Position numbers and translations under genes: made by a program. Below the pieces are notes generated by a model. It saw only the letters and a list, made by a program, of their open reading frames with translations. It did not search any database and was not told the DNA's origin. From positions 1 through 64,000 of the forward strand of contig JBBCKD010000015.1 of assembly GCA_037191015.1 (NCBI GenBank): a DNA stretch of 64,000 nt, read 5' to 3'. Numbering within the stretch: position 1 is the first letter of the stretch; every line of letters begins with the position of its first letter. This document shows positions 1 to 9,788 of this stretch, in pieces. This DNA comes from Ravibacter sp037191015 (GTDB lineage Bacteria > Bacteroidota > Bacteroidia > Cytophagales > Spirosomataceae).

Positions 1-1030
1 GGAGCAGAACCAGCTCTTTTCTGATTTCCTCCAGAAGCTGCGGAAGAGAATCTTTATTCACGTCGGTAACGATCATGAAATAAGCCGAATCTTTTAATGC
101 CGGAAGGTAAGAAGAGATACCGTAGGTAAGCCCTTTTTCTTCCCTTATGTTTTTCATAAGCCTCGACCCGAAATAGCCGCCAAGTATTTCGTTTGCGACG
201 AGCGATTTAAAATAATCGGGGTGTAAGCGCCCCGGGGCTTTTTTTCCGAGCCGGAGCGTATATTGGCTGCTTTCCTGCTTTTCGACTTTAACCGGCCCGG
301 CTGAAACGGGAGAGAAGCCGGGTGACGGAGCTTTTAGAGAATCCGTCGACGGCTGAATCGCCCGGCTGCCCAGGTATTTACGGATCAGCTCAAGGGAATA
401 GTCCTCCACCTTGCCGGAAGCGAACAGGTGAAATGGCGTTTTCCTGATATGCGCGGTATAGAATGCGCGAACCTCTTCCAGCGTCAGCAGGTTGATGTCG
501 GCTTCATTCTGCGAATACCCGTACCGGGAATTTTCTCCGAAAAGTGCCGACTTGAACTTTGCGCCAGCCAGCCAGGAATTCTGCTCCTGGTTGACCTTCA
601 GTTGTTGCAGCACAATGTTTTTTAAATGCTCCCATTCTTTTTCCGGGAAGGAGGCGCTATCCAGTACTTCGGCCAGAACAGGTAAAATGTTCGGCAGAAA
701 CCTCGGCATGGTGTAGATTGTTATTCCGTAATAGTCGGGCGTATGGACAGTTTCCGTGAACGCCCCGTACAAATCGAGCGTCTGGCTGATCTGGGCAGAG
801 CTTTTGGCGAGGGTCCCTTCAAGGAGCATTTTTACGGCGAAGAACGACACCTTCGGATGAGGAAACATCCAGTTGTCTGCAGGAAAGAGACATTCAATCC
901 TGATCGCTTCCTGGTCGCCGACGCTTATCCAATGTAGAGGAATCCCGTTGTCCAATTCCACTTTTTTAACTTTCGGGATAACGGGAGAAGCGATGGTTTT
1001 GAAGGGCGGCGTGGCTGTTCTGTCGGGCAT
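1..1030 (-). CDS. M16 family peptidase-like protein, non-catalytic partner type, 3' end cut by window edge
   Basis: About 343 residues are visible, read on the minus strand from an ATG at 1028-1030; the C-terminus lies outside the window. The fold is M16 (insulinase/mitochondrial processing peptidase). An N-terminal LDNGIPLHWI strand is followed by the helix that normally carries the zinc motif HxxEH, but here it reads FFAVKMLLEGT, so the metal ligands and catalytic Glu are missing. The second half keeps the sequence REEKGLTYGI, the Arg/Tyr substrate-binding signature of the non-catalytic subunit. No signal peptide is evident in the N-terminus. Bacteroidota usually encode such proteins as neighbouring catalytic and non-catalytic M16 genes; the catalytic partner would be expected just outside the window. 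Family assignment is firm; the substrate is unknown. Confidence 0.85.
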   Translation of the reverse strand, partial: MPDRTATPPFKTIASPVIPKVKKVELDNGIPLHWISVGDQEAIRIECLFPADNWMFPHPKVSFFAVKMLLEGTLAKSSAQISQTLDLYGAFTETVHTPDYYGITIYTMPRFLPNILPVLAEVLDSASFPEKEWEHLKNIVLQQLKVNQEQNSWLAGAKFKSALFGENSRYGYSQNEADINLLTLEEVRAFYTAHIRKTPFHLFASGKVEDYSLELIRKYLGSRAIQPSTDSLKAPSPGFSPVSAGPVKVEKQESSQYTLRLGKKAPGRLHPDYFKSLVANEILGGYFGSRLMKNIREEKGLTYGISSYLPALKDSAYFMIVTDVNKDSLPQLLEEIRKELVLL

Positions 1031-1050
1031 ATCTGAAATAAAATAAAAAA

Positions 1051-1082
1051 GGCGAATGACTTATCAGGATGCGTCATTCGCC
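1051..1082 (-). terminator. Rho-independent terminator after porV
   Basis: Perfect 10-bp inverted repeat (ggcgaatgac at 1051-1060, gtcattcgcc at 1073-1082) with a 12-nt loop. On the minus strand it is followed at once by a T-rich run (complement of 1036-1050). It lies 20 nt beyond the porV stop codon. Confidence 0.85.
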
Positions 1083-1102
1083 GGTACCGTTAAAGAAGGA
1101 GA

Positions 1103-2302
1103 TTAGTTGTCTATGACATCTGTCGCCTTATTGAGCGCAATGCCAAGTGAGAGCCTCCAGGTCTGCGCCAGAGGAGAACCCTGGCGGAGGGGGATCATGT
1201 AGGCAAAGTCAACATTGAATTTTTTCTGGAACTTGGCGCCGAGACCGAAAGTAACGTTGCTATGGCCGAGCTTCTTTTCGCTCTGACCATAGTAACCGAT
1301 CCTGGCTGCGAAAACGTTATGGTACAAATATTCGAGACCTGTCGCCACGGCAATTTCACTTAATTCTTCACTGAACCCGTCCGGCGCATCAGAGAAAGAG
1401 CCGAAAACTCCTCTCATCAGGCTCAGCTCACTCATGTTACGCCCCGCTACCACACGGGTCTCGGTATCCCCGCCAGAGCCTATGTAATTCTCAAGGTATG
1501 GCGGAGTGGGCACCATATGCTTGTTCGCGTCGACAAGGAGGGTGAACTTATGAATCCCGTCGCCGGAGTAGGTCATGCGGCCGCCCAGACGAAGAAACGT
1601 AGGGATAAAATAGCTGTCTTGTCCGTAGCTCACTTTACCTCCGAAGTTGGAAAAGTTAAGTCCTAGCCCATAGGTGAACTCTCTCCCGCTTGTTTCGTCT
1701 TTAAATCCGTCGTTATAGTACAGGCTGATATCACCCGCAGCGGTATTGGCAGGTTTAATGGATGCGCCGGTGCCTACGTGATTCCCCGCAAGGTTTGAAT
1801 AAATCCATTTCAGCGTTAAACCCAGGGCCAGCTTGCTGCTGAGCTGCCGGCTGTAGGTTCCTGAAAGCGCGAGCTCGCGGGAATTGAAGTTTCCGAGGGG
1901 CTGTCCCCCGTTATCTCTCAGGTCGATTTCGCCGTTATTCATATAATGGAGGGAAGCGGCGATCGTCTGTCCTTTCTCCAGTTTCTTGAAGCCCGTAAGA
2001 TAGGCTATGAACATATCGTCGGTAAGGTCGCCAAGCCAGGGACTGACCGAGAGCGCTCCGCCCTGGTCTTCTTCGATAAAAGCCAGCTTGGAAGCGTTCC
2101 AGAAAGTTGCGTTTGCATCGGGTGTGGCGGCTACTCCGGCATCGCCGAGAGCTGCGCTTCTCGCATCCGGAGTGATATTCAGAAATGCCAGCGTGGAACC
2201 GGCGGGGATCCTGCCGGATGGTTTGTCGGAGTTATTGACTGCTTGAGCATAAAGGCCCAGATGTAGGAAGGTGGTGGATAGTACTGCTAAAATACGTTTC
2301 AT
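1103..2302 (-). CDS. porV: Type IX secretion system outer membrane protein PorV (LptO)
   Basis: 399 residues starting at ATG 2300-2302, with a signal peptide (MKRILAVLSTTFLHLGLYAQ). The rest looks like a FadL-type beta-barrel of alternating polar and hydrophobic strands, with the early motif LNITPDARSAALGDAG that is typical of PorV. In the known T9SS, PorV collects substrates from the translocon and delivers them to the PorU sortase attachment complex. The gene lies directly downstream of porU on the same strand, an arrangement common in Bacteroidota, with a 109-bp gap. A terminator follows at 1051-1082. Size and ending match the family. Function is assigned from family and neighbour, with high confidence. 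Confidence 0.93.
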   Translation of the reverse strand: MKRILAVLSTTFLHLGLYAQAVNNSDKPSGRIPAGSTLAFLNITPDARSAALGDAGVAATPDANATFWNASKLAFIEEDQGGALSVSPWLGDLTDDMFIAYLTGFKKLEKGQTIAASLHYMNNGEIDLRDNGGQPLGNFNSRELALSGTYSRQLSSKLALGLTLKWIYSNLAGNHVGTGASIKPANTAAGDISLYYNDGFKDETSGREFTYGLGLNFSNFGGKVSYGQDSYFIPTFLRLGGRMTYSGDGIHKFTLLVDANKHMVPTPPYLENYIGSGGDTETRVVAGRNMSELSLMRGVFGSFSDAPDGFSEELSEIAVATGLEYLYHNVFAARIGYYGQSEKKLGHSNVTFGLGAKFQKKFNVDFAYMIPLRQGSPLAQTWRLSLGIALNKATDVIDN

Positions 2303-2411
2303 ATAAAGTGTTTTTGCAATAGGCGATAAATGCCGGCTTTTGGATATAAGCGATATAAATCCGCTGCGAAAATAGCTTTAATATTAAATTTTTACAATTC
2401 TTTTATTTGTT

Positions 2412-5400
2412 TCAGCGATGGTGGATGAGCTTACCCGTAACTCTGTTAGTTGTTCTATCCTGTAAAGAACGTAGCGTAACCTCGTAAAGGTATATTTGCA
2501 GCTCAGGTTTTATTTCGTTTAACAATGTAATCTCTGATTCTACGGATCCGGAGGCGTTGTAATGCGTCTGGTGGTTTGAAAAAATCAACTGGCCGGTCCT
2601 GGTAAACAGTTTGAAATCTACCTCCAGGTCATGCCCTGCACGGTTGTGCTCTATGCGGTAAGAGACCTTGTCGGTAAACGGATTGGGGAATACAACGGAA
2701 GACCTGATTTTTAGCGATGCGCTCTTCAGGATCCTGAATCTGATTTTCTTTTGAGCTGAATTTCCGTAAATATCGCAAAAGCTGATTACCAGGGAATATT
2801 CTCCTTCATCCGCGATATCCAAAGGCATGACGACTTTACCGCTCAGGTACGAATCGAGGTCAGATGAATAATAGTCATATATGGGAAGCGCCAGGGTATC
2901 GTTGAGGACGGCGGTCATCCCGCATGTTTCCGGGGAGCCGGAGATCCGGATGCCGCTATCGTCGCCGATATCTGCGTAAAGAGTGGGGAAGGCTTCGACG
3001 GCATCTCCGTCCTTGAAAGATCCGGTGTTTAAAAAAGCGGTAATCACGGGTGCACTTTTGTCGGTATCCGGCAGGCCGACAGCAGGCCCCAGAAGAGGTT
3101 CCAGCCGGCCTGCGGCGTCGCGCAAGCCGTCTTCCGTATGCGCATACACGCTCACCAACCCTTTCCGTACACCGGCCGCTTCTTCTCCCGGGGTTACAAA
3201 ATTTACTTCGAATTTACCATTTAAGACGCTTACCGTTCCTTCGAAGAGCTTGTTACGGAATTCTTCGTAGGTAGCCGCGGGGCCGGCCGCTCCCAGGGTT
3301 TTGAATTGCACCGGCTTGTCGTATACGGAAACGTAGGCCGTTCCGGTGAAGCCGGTATCGGTCGTCCCGCTTACCGGATCATAAATTTCTCCTTTAAGGG
3401 TAGTTTTTTCCGAAGCATGTAAAGTATCGGGTACCGACGTCCACCGTATAGGTAGTTCCGGGATGGCAAGCTTCATGGACGGATCGCCCAGCAATACGAA
3501 ATTCCGGTTGAGGGCGCCGGCAAGGCTGTTGTTTTTGGTGATCTTCGCAATATCGCCCAACCTGGTGAGCCCCTGGTTGATCGCGTTATAGAAAGCCTGG
3601 TTGATCGAAAAATTGGTGCTGGAAAAAACAGGCCGGGTAGTGGTCATCGCCCCTATGGCCGCTCCCCTGGGGCTCAGGAGGAGCAATTCGGCGCCCGAAA
3701 CGACTGAAGGGTCGTCATACCTGCCGAATTCGCAGGTGGCAGTTACGAAGAGCGGCATGTTCCCGTACCCCTGCAGCGCCTGCATATCGGCCAGCGTAAA
3801 GATCTTTTCGTCTGTCCAGCCCGATTCGTCGCCATGCCCCGTGAAGTTGAGCACCAGCGAGCCTTCATTTACCTTTCTCCTGATCTCCCTGTTGACGGCA
3901 GGAGCCCGGCTGCCCAGGCTGGTGGTTGTGAGGGGGTATTCGTCGATGAAAATTCTGGAAGACAAAAAGCTCCCGTTAGCGAGGCGGGCCAACTGGTCGG
4001 CATGCTCCTGGTGTATATTGTTGTCGCCGTTGTCGGCTACGAAAGCAATACGATTGCGCCATTTTCCTCTGACAGATCCTGACGTATAGTCGATCAGCTT
4101 ATCGGTAACCCGTTTTGCCTCCTCCCTGCTTTTTACCGGCAGCCTGCCTATTCCTATCTGCAGCAGATGGTCTCCGGAAGCGTCTTCTTTCCACTCGCCC
4201 GACCCGTTGGTCAGAAAACCGAAATAGTCGTCTGAAGCAAATGTATATACAGGATGGAGCGATTCCCGGCTCTGGTAGGAAGGTATCCGGGAATAGAATT
4301 GCGGATCGGTATCGCCTCCTCTTTTATTCCGGAAATCGTAAGTGGCATCCCCGAACAGTAACAGGTATTTCAGGCGGCCTGACTCGTAAAAATGCCTGCA
4401 GAGGTCCCTGATGGCTGTCACGTCGGGTTTGCCGCCGCCGAATTCGTTGAATACTTCCTCCATCGTGACGATCAGGACATCGAGATCGTCGTTGCCCTGC
4501 CTGAAGGAAGCAAGCCGGTCCGCTTCGCCGGCCCACTCGCGGGCGGTGACGATGATCATATCTGGAGCAGTATGTGCACGGATATTCTGATTGGCGATTT
4601 TTTTTCCCGACTGAGGCGAAACAGCCTGTTCTTTTGTGAAGCCGATATAATTGCGTGCAACGCCGGCCGTCCGCGGGATCAGCCATGAGCTTTCGTCACT
4701 TTTTTTCTGAAGAACACAGCTGACAGGTTTCAAAGGGTCGGTAACGTCCCACAGGATAAACCCGTTGCCTGGTGGTTCGAATTCAAGGACCCGGCTGCCA
4801 TCCGTACCGGGAGGAATGCGGAAGACGGTCGGAGCGTCATACTGCCTTAACCCGCATTTGATCTGCAGGCTTACATAATTAAGATAAGCGCTTGCGCCGG
4901 CCTGCCCGTTTTTATCGTACGTAACATTCAGCTTTAATTTTTCGGCCGCACCGGTCCCGATGGTAAATTCAAAATCGGCTTCTGCCTTCTGGGCCTTCAG
5001 GTCATAGCGATAGGTAGAGACGGTTCCTGCCGGTTGCTCGCCGACAGGGGTGCCGTCGACCTGCCACAGGAAACGGGTAGGAGTCTGGGCTGAAGCGATG
5101 GCGCTGAAGCTCAGCAGGGCTTTTGTGCCGGTAACGAGACCGGGAAATTCAGGTTCAATATTCAACGACGGCGTGGTACCCAGGTAATCTCCCCACCATT
5201 CCCGTCCCGACTTGAGCAGGTTGACGGCTTCCTTCTCATAAAACCAATAGTTCTCAAAGGTGTTGACGACCTCGTAGGAATCCGGAACAGGCGGATGATC
5301 AGGTTCGATGCGTAACCCGGAGACATCGTTAAGAGTGAGAAAATAGTAGGTAGTGTCCGTATAGGGGTTTATCTCGTGCCTGTAGCGTTTTGACGCCGGA

Positions 5401-5786
5401 TCAAAGCTTACTACAGCAGGGCCTTCGCCGTAAAAATAAAGAGCTTCTGTACTTCCGTCGCTGTGTGTATCTACCCAAACGGCGTTGGGCAGCAGGTCTG
5501 AGGGGCGCGGGGCGTCGTTAGGCTGGGGGAGTATCCCGCTGCCGTTGCCGTAAAGACCGATCCTGCCGGTCTGTACCGATTTCAGATCGACCCCGATGGC
5601 GCTGAACCAGGCAGCATCCATTTTGTAGATTCCGGTCCTGGTAACCCCGATCTTGTACCAGGTACCCTGCGATAGCACCGAAGAAGATTGTGAAGAAGCG
5701 TCGGTCGAAGCCAGGCTCCAGGTAAAGCAATAGAAAAAAGCCAGCTTTACCGAAGTCAGTCTAATGTTGTTCTTCAACCAGGGCAT
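2412..5786 (-). CDS. porU: Type IX secretion system C25-family sortase PorU
   Basis: 1124 residues from ATG 5784-5786; a TTG three codons earlier is less likely. PorU removes the C-terminal sorting domain of T9SS cargo and attaches the cargo to lipopolysaccharide at the cell surface. A gingipain-type (peptidase C25) domain occupies the middle. The catalytic His is in NFTGHGDESGW (about residue 651) and the Cys in VTATCEFGRYDD (about residue 684). The protein starts with a signal-like hydrophobic stretch and ends with an Ig-like domain containing VVFPNPFTDKVSY, the usual start of a T9SS C-terminal domain, which PorU keeps. Its first 26 nt overlap the end of the SprT-like gene, suggesting translational coupling; porV follows. 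Confidence 0.93.
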   Translation of the reverse strand: MPWLKNNIRLTSVKLAFFYCFTWSLASTDASSQSSSVLSQGTWYKIGVTRTGIYKMDAAWFSAIGVDLKSVQTGRIGLYGNGSGILPQPNDAPRPSDLLPNAVWVDTHSDGSTEALYFYGEGPAVVSFDPASKRYRHEINPYTDTTYYFLTLNDVSGLRIEPDHPPVPDSYEVVNTFENYWFYEKEAVNLLKSGREWWGDYLGTTPSLNIEPEFPGLVTGTKALLSFSAIASAQTPTRFLWQVDGTPVGEQPAGTVSTYRYDLKAQKAEADFEFTIGTGAAEKLKLNVTYDKNGQAGASAYLNYVSLQIKCGLRQYDAPTVFRIPPGTDGSRVLEFEPPGNGFILWDVTDPLKPVSCVLQKKSDESSWLIPRTAGVARNYIGFTKEQAVSPQSGKKIANQNIRAHTAPDMIIVTAREWAGEADRLASFRQGNDDLDVLIVTMEEVFNEFGGGKPDVTAIRDLCRHFYESGRLKYLLLFGDATYDFRNKRGGDTDPQFYSRIPSYQSRESLHPVYTFASDDYFGFLTNGSGEWKEDASGDHLLQIGIGRLPVKSREEAKRVTDKLIDYTSGSVRGKWRNRIAFVADNGDNNIHQEHADQLARLANGSFLSSRIFIDEYPLTTTSLGSRAPAVNREIRRKVNEGSLVLNFTGHGDESGWTDEKIFTLADMQALQGYGNMPLFVTATCEFGRYDDPSVVSGAELLLLSPRGAAIGAMTTTRPVFSSTNFSINQAFYNAINQGLTRLGDIAKITKNNSLAGALNRNFVLLGDPSMKLAIPELPIRWTSVPDTLHASEKTTLKGEIYDPVSGTTDTGFTGTAYVSVYDKPVQFKTLGAAGPAATYEEFRNKLFEGTVSVLNGKFEVNFVTPGEEAAGVRKGLVSVYAHTEDGLRDAAGRLEPLLGPAVGLPDTDKSAPVITAFLNTGSFKDGDAVEAFPTLYADIGDDSGIRISGSPETCGMTAVLNDTLALPIYDYYSSDLDSYLSGKVVMPLDIADEGEYSLVISFCDIYGNSAQKKIRFRILKSASLKIRSSVVFPNPFTDKVSYRIEHNRAGHDLEVDFKLFTRTGQLIFSNHQTHYNASGSVESEITLLNEIKPELQIYLYEVTLRSLQDRTTNRVTGKLIHHR

Positions 5787-6366
5787 GTGCAGCAATGGTG
5801 TATTTTTTTTTCGAGGAGACTTCTGTGCACAGTATACGGGTGCGGCGCAGCGGCCCCTTCCTGAACCCTCTTCCGTTAAAAACGAATAAACTTCCTTCTT
5901 CCAGATGTTTCAGTGCTTTTTTGTTATCGGGCACTTCCTGAAGGTCAAGCTTTTTCAGGGCTTCGGCCAGGGCGACGTCGCCGGAGGTGGTCGCTTTCGG
6001 ATTGAGCGCGTATCTTTTCAAAGCCTGCAGAACTTCTCCGGGGAAAAAATCAGGGTAAAGAACAGGCTGTAATATTTCACGGAAACAGGCCTTCCATTCA
6101 GCCCCGTGCGGCGCCACCCGTTTCCTGTAGCGCCTGTAGACCGCGCAGTGGGCAACTTCATGCAGGAATGTGATCAGGAAAGCGGAGGTGTTCAGATTAC
6201 GGTTGACCGTAATGACGGGGCGGGTTCCCGGCTTGCAGGTAAAATCACCCAGTCTTGTCTTACGCGGACGCGCCAGCTTAAACCCGAAGTCATATCTCTT
6301 ATGAAGCTCTGCGCAGTAAGCTACGGAAGCCGGCGGTACGAAATCGGTGATCAGGGAAAGAAGCAA
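5761..6366 (-). CDS. SprT-like zinc metalloprotease-fold protein
   Basis: About 201 residues. The zinc motif HEVAH lies in ITFLHEVAHCAVYRRY near residue 85, as in SprT/Spartan-like proteins, and is followed by a third ligand region (APHGAEWKACF). The start is uncertain: an in-frame TAA sits just upstream and no ATG precedes the conserved region, so TTG at 6364-6366 is the best start. No signal peptide is seen, so the protein is probably cytosolic. It overlaps porU by 26 nt and lies 32 nt beyond a membrane-protein gene on the same strand. The biological role of bacterial SprT-like proteins is not well established. The family call is strong. Confidence 0.85.
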   Translation of the reverse strand: MLLSLITDFVPPASVAYCAELHKRYDFGFKLARPRKTRLGDFTCKPGTRPVITVNRNLNTSAFLITFLHEVAHCAVYRRYRKRVAPHGAEWKACFREILQPVLYPDFFPGEVLQALKRYALNPKATTSGDVALAEALKKLDLQEVPDNKKALKHLEEGSLFVFNGRGFRKGPLRRTRILCTEVSSKKKYTIAAHALVEEQH

Positions 6367-6398
6367 TCTGGTTTATGATAAGTGAGCGGAATGGGTAA

Positions 6399-8081
6399 CT
6401 AATTAGGTGCAGCGTTGGCCGGCCCTCCGGGGATGGTGATTTCACCCAGGGAAAAATGAGACCGCAGCTGATCGTCGTAAAAGCCTGCATGGTAGGTTCC
6501 GGGAGGAAGAATCTGCTTCCGGAGCGCAAAAAACGCTCCATTCGTAAATTTCTTAAGAAAATTTCGCCCCTGGTTTGCATTCTGCTCGGCCTTGAACAGG
6601 AACATTTCGTCACCGGACTTCACATAGAAAAAGCGGGCTTTACCCAAAAGCGGGGGAGGAGGCAGGTCAGGGATGTGAATGATTATCGCTTCGGGGTCAT
6701 CGTGGACGGTAAAAGGCGAATCTAACCTGGCGGCAGGCTTTGTCCTTACCAGGGCCAGCTGGGTATCGAGCTTTTGCGGTAAATGATAGATGTCCCTTTC
6801 TGCAAGGAAATCGACCAGGCGGCTGATATACGCAGCAGCGTCGGAGCCCGGTTCGAAACCGAGGCCGAACTGATGCTCGCGCTGGTTATAGGCATTGATC
6901 TGGAAATAAAGACTTCTTTCCCGGACGGTAGGGAAAGAAATAAACAGGCTTCCTGTCCAGAGTGCAGCCGCAACGACCAGGCCTGCCCTGAAGACAGCCT
7001 TCGGGGGACGTTTCAACAGCAGCATGGAAAAATAGACCGCGGCAAAGAACAGGCCGGGATAGATCTTGTAGTTGCTGACCAGCATAACGTCCATTCCGAA
7101 ACGGGGCCGGAGCAGCGCTATGATAAAGGCATTGGCAAGGATGAAAACGAGGACCCCGATCACAAAGCCGTCAGCCTGCGTTTTTTCGGGTGAAGGTTTC
7201 TGCGTGCGTGATTTCAGCAGGACAAAGCGTATTACCCACCATATGGCGTAGGTGCCGGCCAGAAAGCCCCCGATAAAGGTAGCGACGCTCCGGGTATCGA
7301 TATGCCTGTCGGGCGAAAGGTCGAAAAGCCCGCCGAGAAAAGTGAAAAAGCCTATAAATGAAAGCTGGGGATGCTCTTTCAGGAAGGCGAAGCTGGATTC
7401 ATTTCCCTGCGGCGACATGCCGTAAAAGTAAAGGTATACATTGACGGCGCACAGGATCACCCAGATCAGGATAAGGCGCGGCCGGTTGAGGTATATCAGG
7501 ATGGCCAGGCCCGAGACCCAGACCAAAACCCCGTTGCCCATGGCAAAATTTGCGCTGATAGCCGCTATCACCGCCGGCCAGAATAATTTTTTCCCCAGCA
7601 GGTAGGACGTTAACGCTGAAAAAAAAACAACGGGTTGGTGCTGCATCCCGCAAATCGCCCACAGGTAGGTCCCGTAGTATTGTAAATGAAAGATAAAGAA
7701 CGGGACAGGGGCAAAGAACAGGATCGGTAAACCTGTTTTCCGGAAAGCTCTCCAGAAAAGGAATAGCGTGCCGAGTGTGAAAAAGGCGGAGGAAATTTGT
7801 AAAAACCGGAAATCGAGATGGCCGGTCAGCTTGTAAAAAGCCAGGGCAACCAGCTTTCCCCATATCATGCGGTGCTCATTGTTCGGCTGGAAAATCAGCT
7901 TCAGCTTCTCAAATCCTCCGTCAGACAGGATCCATTTTCTCAGGAAATCAGGGAACGGGTCAAAATCGTCAAACCAGGGGATATTTTCGGCGAATCGCAC
8001 GATTATCAGAAGCCAGACCACGATAGGCAGCATGATAATTGCAATCACTGGGAAAGTCTGGTTCGATCGGCTTGACGTCAT
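6399..8081 (-). CDS. Polytopic membrane protein, GT-C glycosyltransferase-like
   Basis: 560 residues from ATG 8079-8081. After a first membrane helix (residues about 11-27) comes an acidic extracytoplasmic segment, WFDDFDPFPDF. About nine further hydrophobic helices follow, then a soluble C-terminal domain from about residue 400. The layout (TM1, acidic loop, many helices, periplasmic tail) matches GT-C membrane glycosyltransferases, but I cannot name the exact family. It lies 42 nt downstream of a DUF6056 gene of similar topology on the same strand. The two probably act together in cell-surface glycan or lipid modification; this is inference. No truncation is apparent. Confidence 0.75.
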   Translation of the reverse strand: MTSSRSNQTFPVIAIIMLPIVVWLLIIVRFAENIPWFDDFDPFPDFLRKWILSDGGFEKLKLIFQPNNEHRMIWGKLVALAFYKLTGHLDFRFLQISSAFFTLGTLFLFWRAFRKTGLPILFFAPVPFFIFHLQYYGTYLWAICGMQHQPVVFFSALTSYLLGKKLFWPAVIAAISANFAMGNGVLVWVSGLAILIYLNRPRLILIWVILCAVNVYLYFYGMSPQGNESSFAFLKEHPQLSFIGFFTFLGGLFDLSPDRHIDTRSVATFIGGFLAGTYAIWWVIRFVLLKSRTQKPSPEKTQADGFVIGVLVFILANAFIIALLRPRFGMDVMLVSNYKIYPGLFFAAVYFSMLLLKRPPKAVFRAGLVVAAALWTGSLFISFPTVRERSLYFQINAYNQREHQFGLGFEPGSDAAAYISRLVDFLAERDIYHLPQKLDTQLALVRTKPAARLDSPFTVHDDPEAIIIHIPDLPPPPLLGKARFFYVKSGDEMFLFKAEQNANQGRNFLKKFTNGAFFALRKQILPPGTYHAGFYDDQLRSHFSLGEITIPGGPANAAPN

Positions 8082-8123
8082 ATCTGAAAATGCATCGGGA
8101 AATTACAATCCGGTTTTGAAATT

Positions 8124-9569
8124 TTAACGTTCTGCTGAAGGCCCGGTTTCTGAAAGCCGGATAGAGTCCTTGCCGAAATAACCTGCCATACACCAGTTCC
8201 ACCAGTGTTTGGGATCGTTCTCTATATCGCCTACGAACAGTGACTCCGGCCGGTTCCTGATAGGCGGAATTACGGGGGAGGAGTTGTTTTTATCCATCAG
8301 GATAGCATACCTCTCCTTCATTTCGTGGTCATAGGCGCCGGCTTTTCCTTTCAGCCAATCGCGGTACATGGTTTTGAAGTTGGGGACGCTTTTAACGGAA
8401 AGTACGATCGACAAAACGCAAATGCCGTAGAGGGCAGGCACGGTAAACTTCCGGTTTGAGAAAAAAGGAAGGATATAAGCACGAACCCGGTAGGCCAGCA
8501 TTCCGGTCAGGTAAAACCACCCCAGCAGGAAGAAAAAATAGAGGCTGTTGACCACGCGCGGAGTAGGGTCCAGCTCGGTGCTGATGGCATAAAAAGACGG
8601 GAAGACCACAACGAACAGCAGAGCCGGGTAGCTCATCAGGACAAGCCAGACCGGCGGAGCAAAGCAGGGTATTTCCGTAGCTTTCAGGAAAACGATAGCC
8701 CCTATCCAGCATAGGGTAAAGAGCAATACCGGGGTGCCGGTCAGCCAGTCCAGGGCAATTTTGGTTATGAATTTGATCGTTGCGAGGGTAGCCATCGGGA
8801 TGTCGCCGCTGATCGGGTTTCCCTCGAGCCGGGCGGTATTGCCGGGGGCGCTGAACAAAAAGTAGCAGGAAAACATGGCGGTGACCATGATCAGCAGCAT
8901 CAGCATATCCAGCTTTTTGAGGACAACCAGGTGGTAGAAAAGCCAGGACCCGATAAGCACTACCATGATGAGCATGGCGGTCTCACTGCACCCGATAACA
9001 GCGAATACCAGGAAGGAGCAGGCTGCGGCTATGAGGTTTTTCTTCTGTTTCCCGGGAGTCCGGTACCATTGAATGGTAAGGACGATCCAGAGGAGTATCA
9101 TGATACCCGGAAGCGTATAGTTTGCAAAAGACGCCGCCCAGTAAAACGCCTCGGGCACGCTGGGCAGCCTGAGAAGGAACAGGAACATGATAACCCCGGT
9201 AAAGCCGAGATGGGCAAGCCGGGAATAAGCCGGGAAAATGGTCCGCATGAGCAGGTAAATGCTGCCAAGCATTCCAAGGATCAGAAAAAAGGATAATAGC
9301 TTGTAACCCGCAAAAAAGTTAAATATCAGGGGACTGCTGTGAGTCAGGAAGATACTGAAATACCTGCCCGTCCATTCGTTGTAGTATTTACTCATGCCCC
9401 CGATCCACCCGTGCTCACGTACAGTATAGATAAAACAGTAATCATCTACCGCAGACGGATGGTTGTAGAAGGACAAAGCTATAAGCGGCACAACGGAAAA
9501 GAGCAGGAGGCCTATGTTAAATACATCGCCGCTTCGACGATAGATACCAGACAATGGGTTGCTGTTCAT
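8124..9569 (-). CDS. DUF6056-like polytopic membrane protein
   Basis: 481 residues from ATG 9567-9569. The frame stays open upstream, but that extension runs into the terminator palindrome at 9718-9780, so the shorter start is preferred. The protein has about ten membrane helices. An early loop after TM1 (SAVDDYCF, then NEWTGRYFS) carries the acidic and aromatic residues typical of DUF6056 and of GT-C enzymes, which place a catalytic acid there. The C-terminus is soluble. It pairs with the membrane protein at 6399-8081, 42 nt downstream. A role in transferring lipid-linked sugars is plausible but unproven. Confidence 0.78.
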   Translation of the reverse strand: MNSNPLSGIYRRSGDVFNIGLLLFSVVPLIALSFYNHPSAVDDYCFIYTVREHGWIGGMSKYYNEWTGRYFSIFLTHSSPLIFNFFAGYKLLSFFLILGMLGSIYLLMRTIFPAYSRLAHLGFTGVIMFLFLLRLPSVPEAFYWAASFANYTLPGIMILLWIVLTIQWYRTPGKQKKNLIAAACSFLVFAVIGCSETAMLIMVVLIGSWLFYHLVVLKKLDMLMLLIMVTAMFSCYFLFSAPGNTARLEGNPISGDIPMATLATIKFITKIALDWLTGTPVLLFTLCWIGAIVFLKATEIPCFAPPVWLVLMSYPALLFVVVFPSFYAISTELDPTPRVVNSLYFFFLLGWFYLTGMLAYRVRAYILPFFSNRKFTVPALYGICVLSIVLSVKSVPNFKTMYRDWLKGKAGAYDHEMKERYAILMDKNNSSPVIPPIRNRPESLFVGDIENDPKHWWNWCMAGYFGKDSIRLSETGPSAER

Positions 9570-9717
9570 TATACTTTCGGCGGCTATATATACAGGTCGA
9601 AGATGAGTTGCTGGTGAAACTATTGATATGGTCAGGGGCAAAAATAGTATGAAAAACCTTACCTGTGCCTTTCCCGGGCTTAAGAATATAAGGGAAGAGG
9701 GTGAAAGGATGCCGGGA

Positions 9718-9780
9718 AAAGCGTTAAAAAAACGAGCGGCTGGGGACATTGTCCCCAGCCGCTCGTTTTTTTAACGCTTT
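9718..9780 (-). terminator. Very strong palindromic terminator with 30-bp perfect arms
   Basis: Left arm 9718-9747 and right arm 9751-9780 are perfectly complementary over 30 bp with a 3-nt loop (att). Each arm holds a GC-rich core (cgagcggctggggac) next to a run of seven A or T, so it can terminate transcription in both directions. It starts 8 nt beyond the stop of the small lipoprotein gene. Confidence 0.9.
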
Positions 9781-9788
9781 CGCTTTTC

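Noticed and set aside
9570..9749. N-terminal extension of the DUF6056-like protein
   Set aside because: The extra 60 codons run into the perfect palindrome terminator and encode no expected first membrane helix; the ATG at 9567-9569 is the better start.
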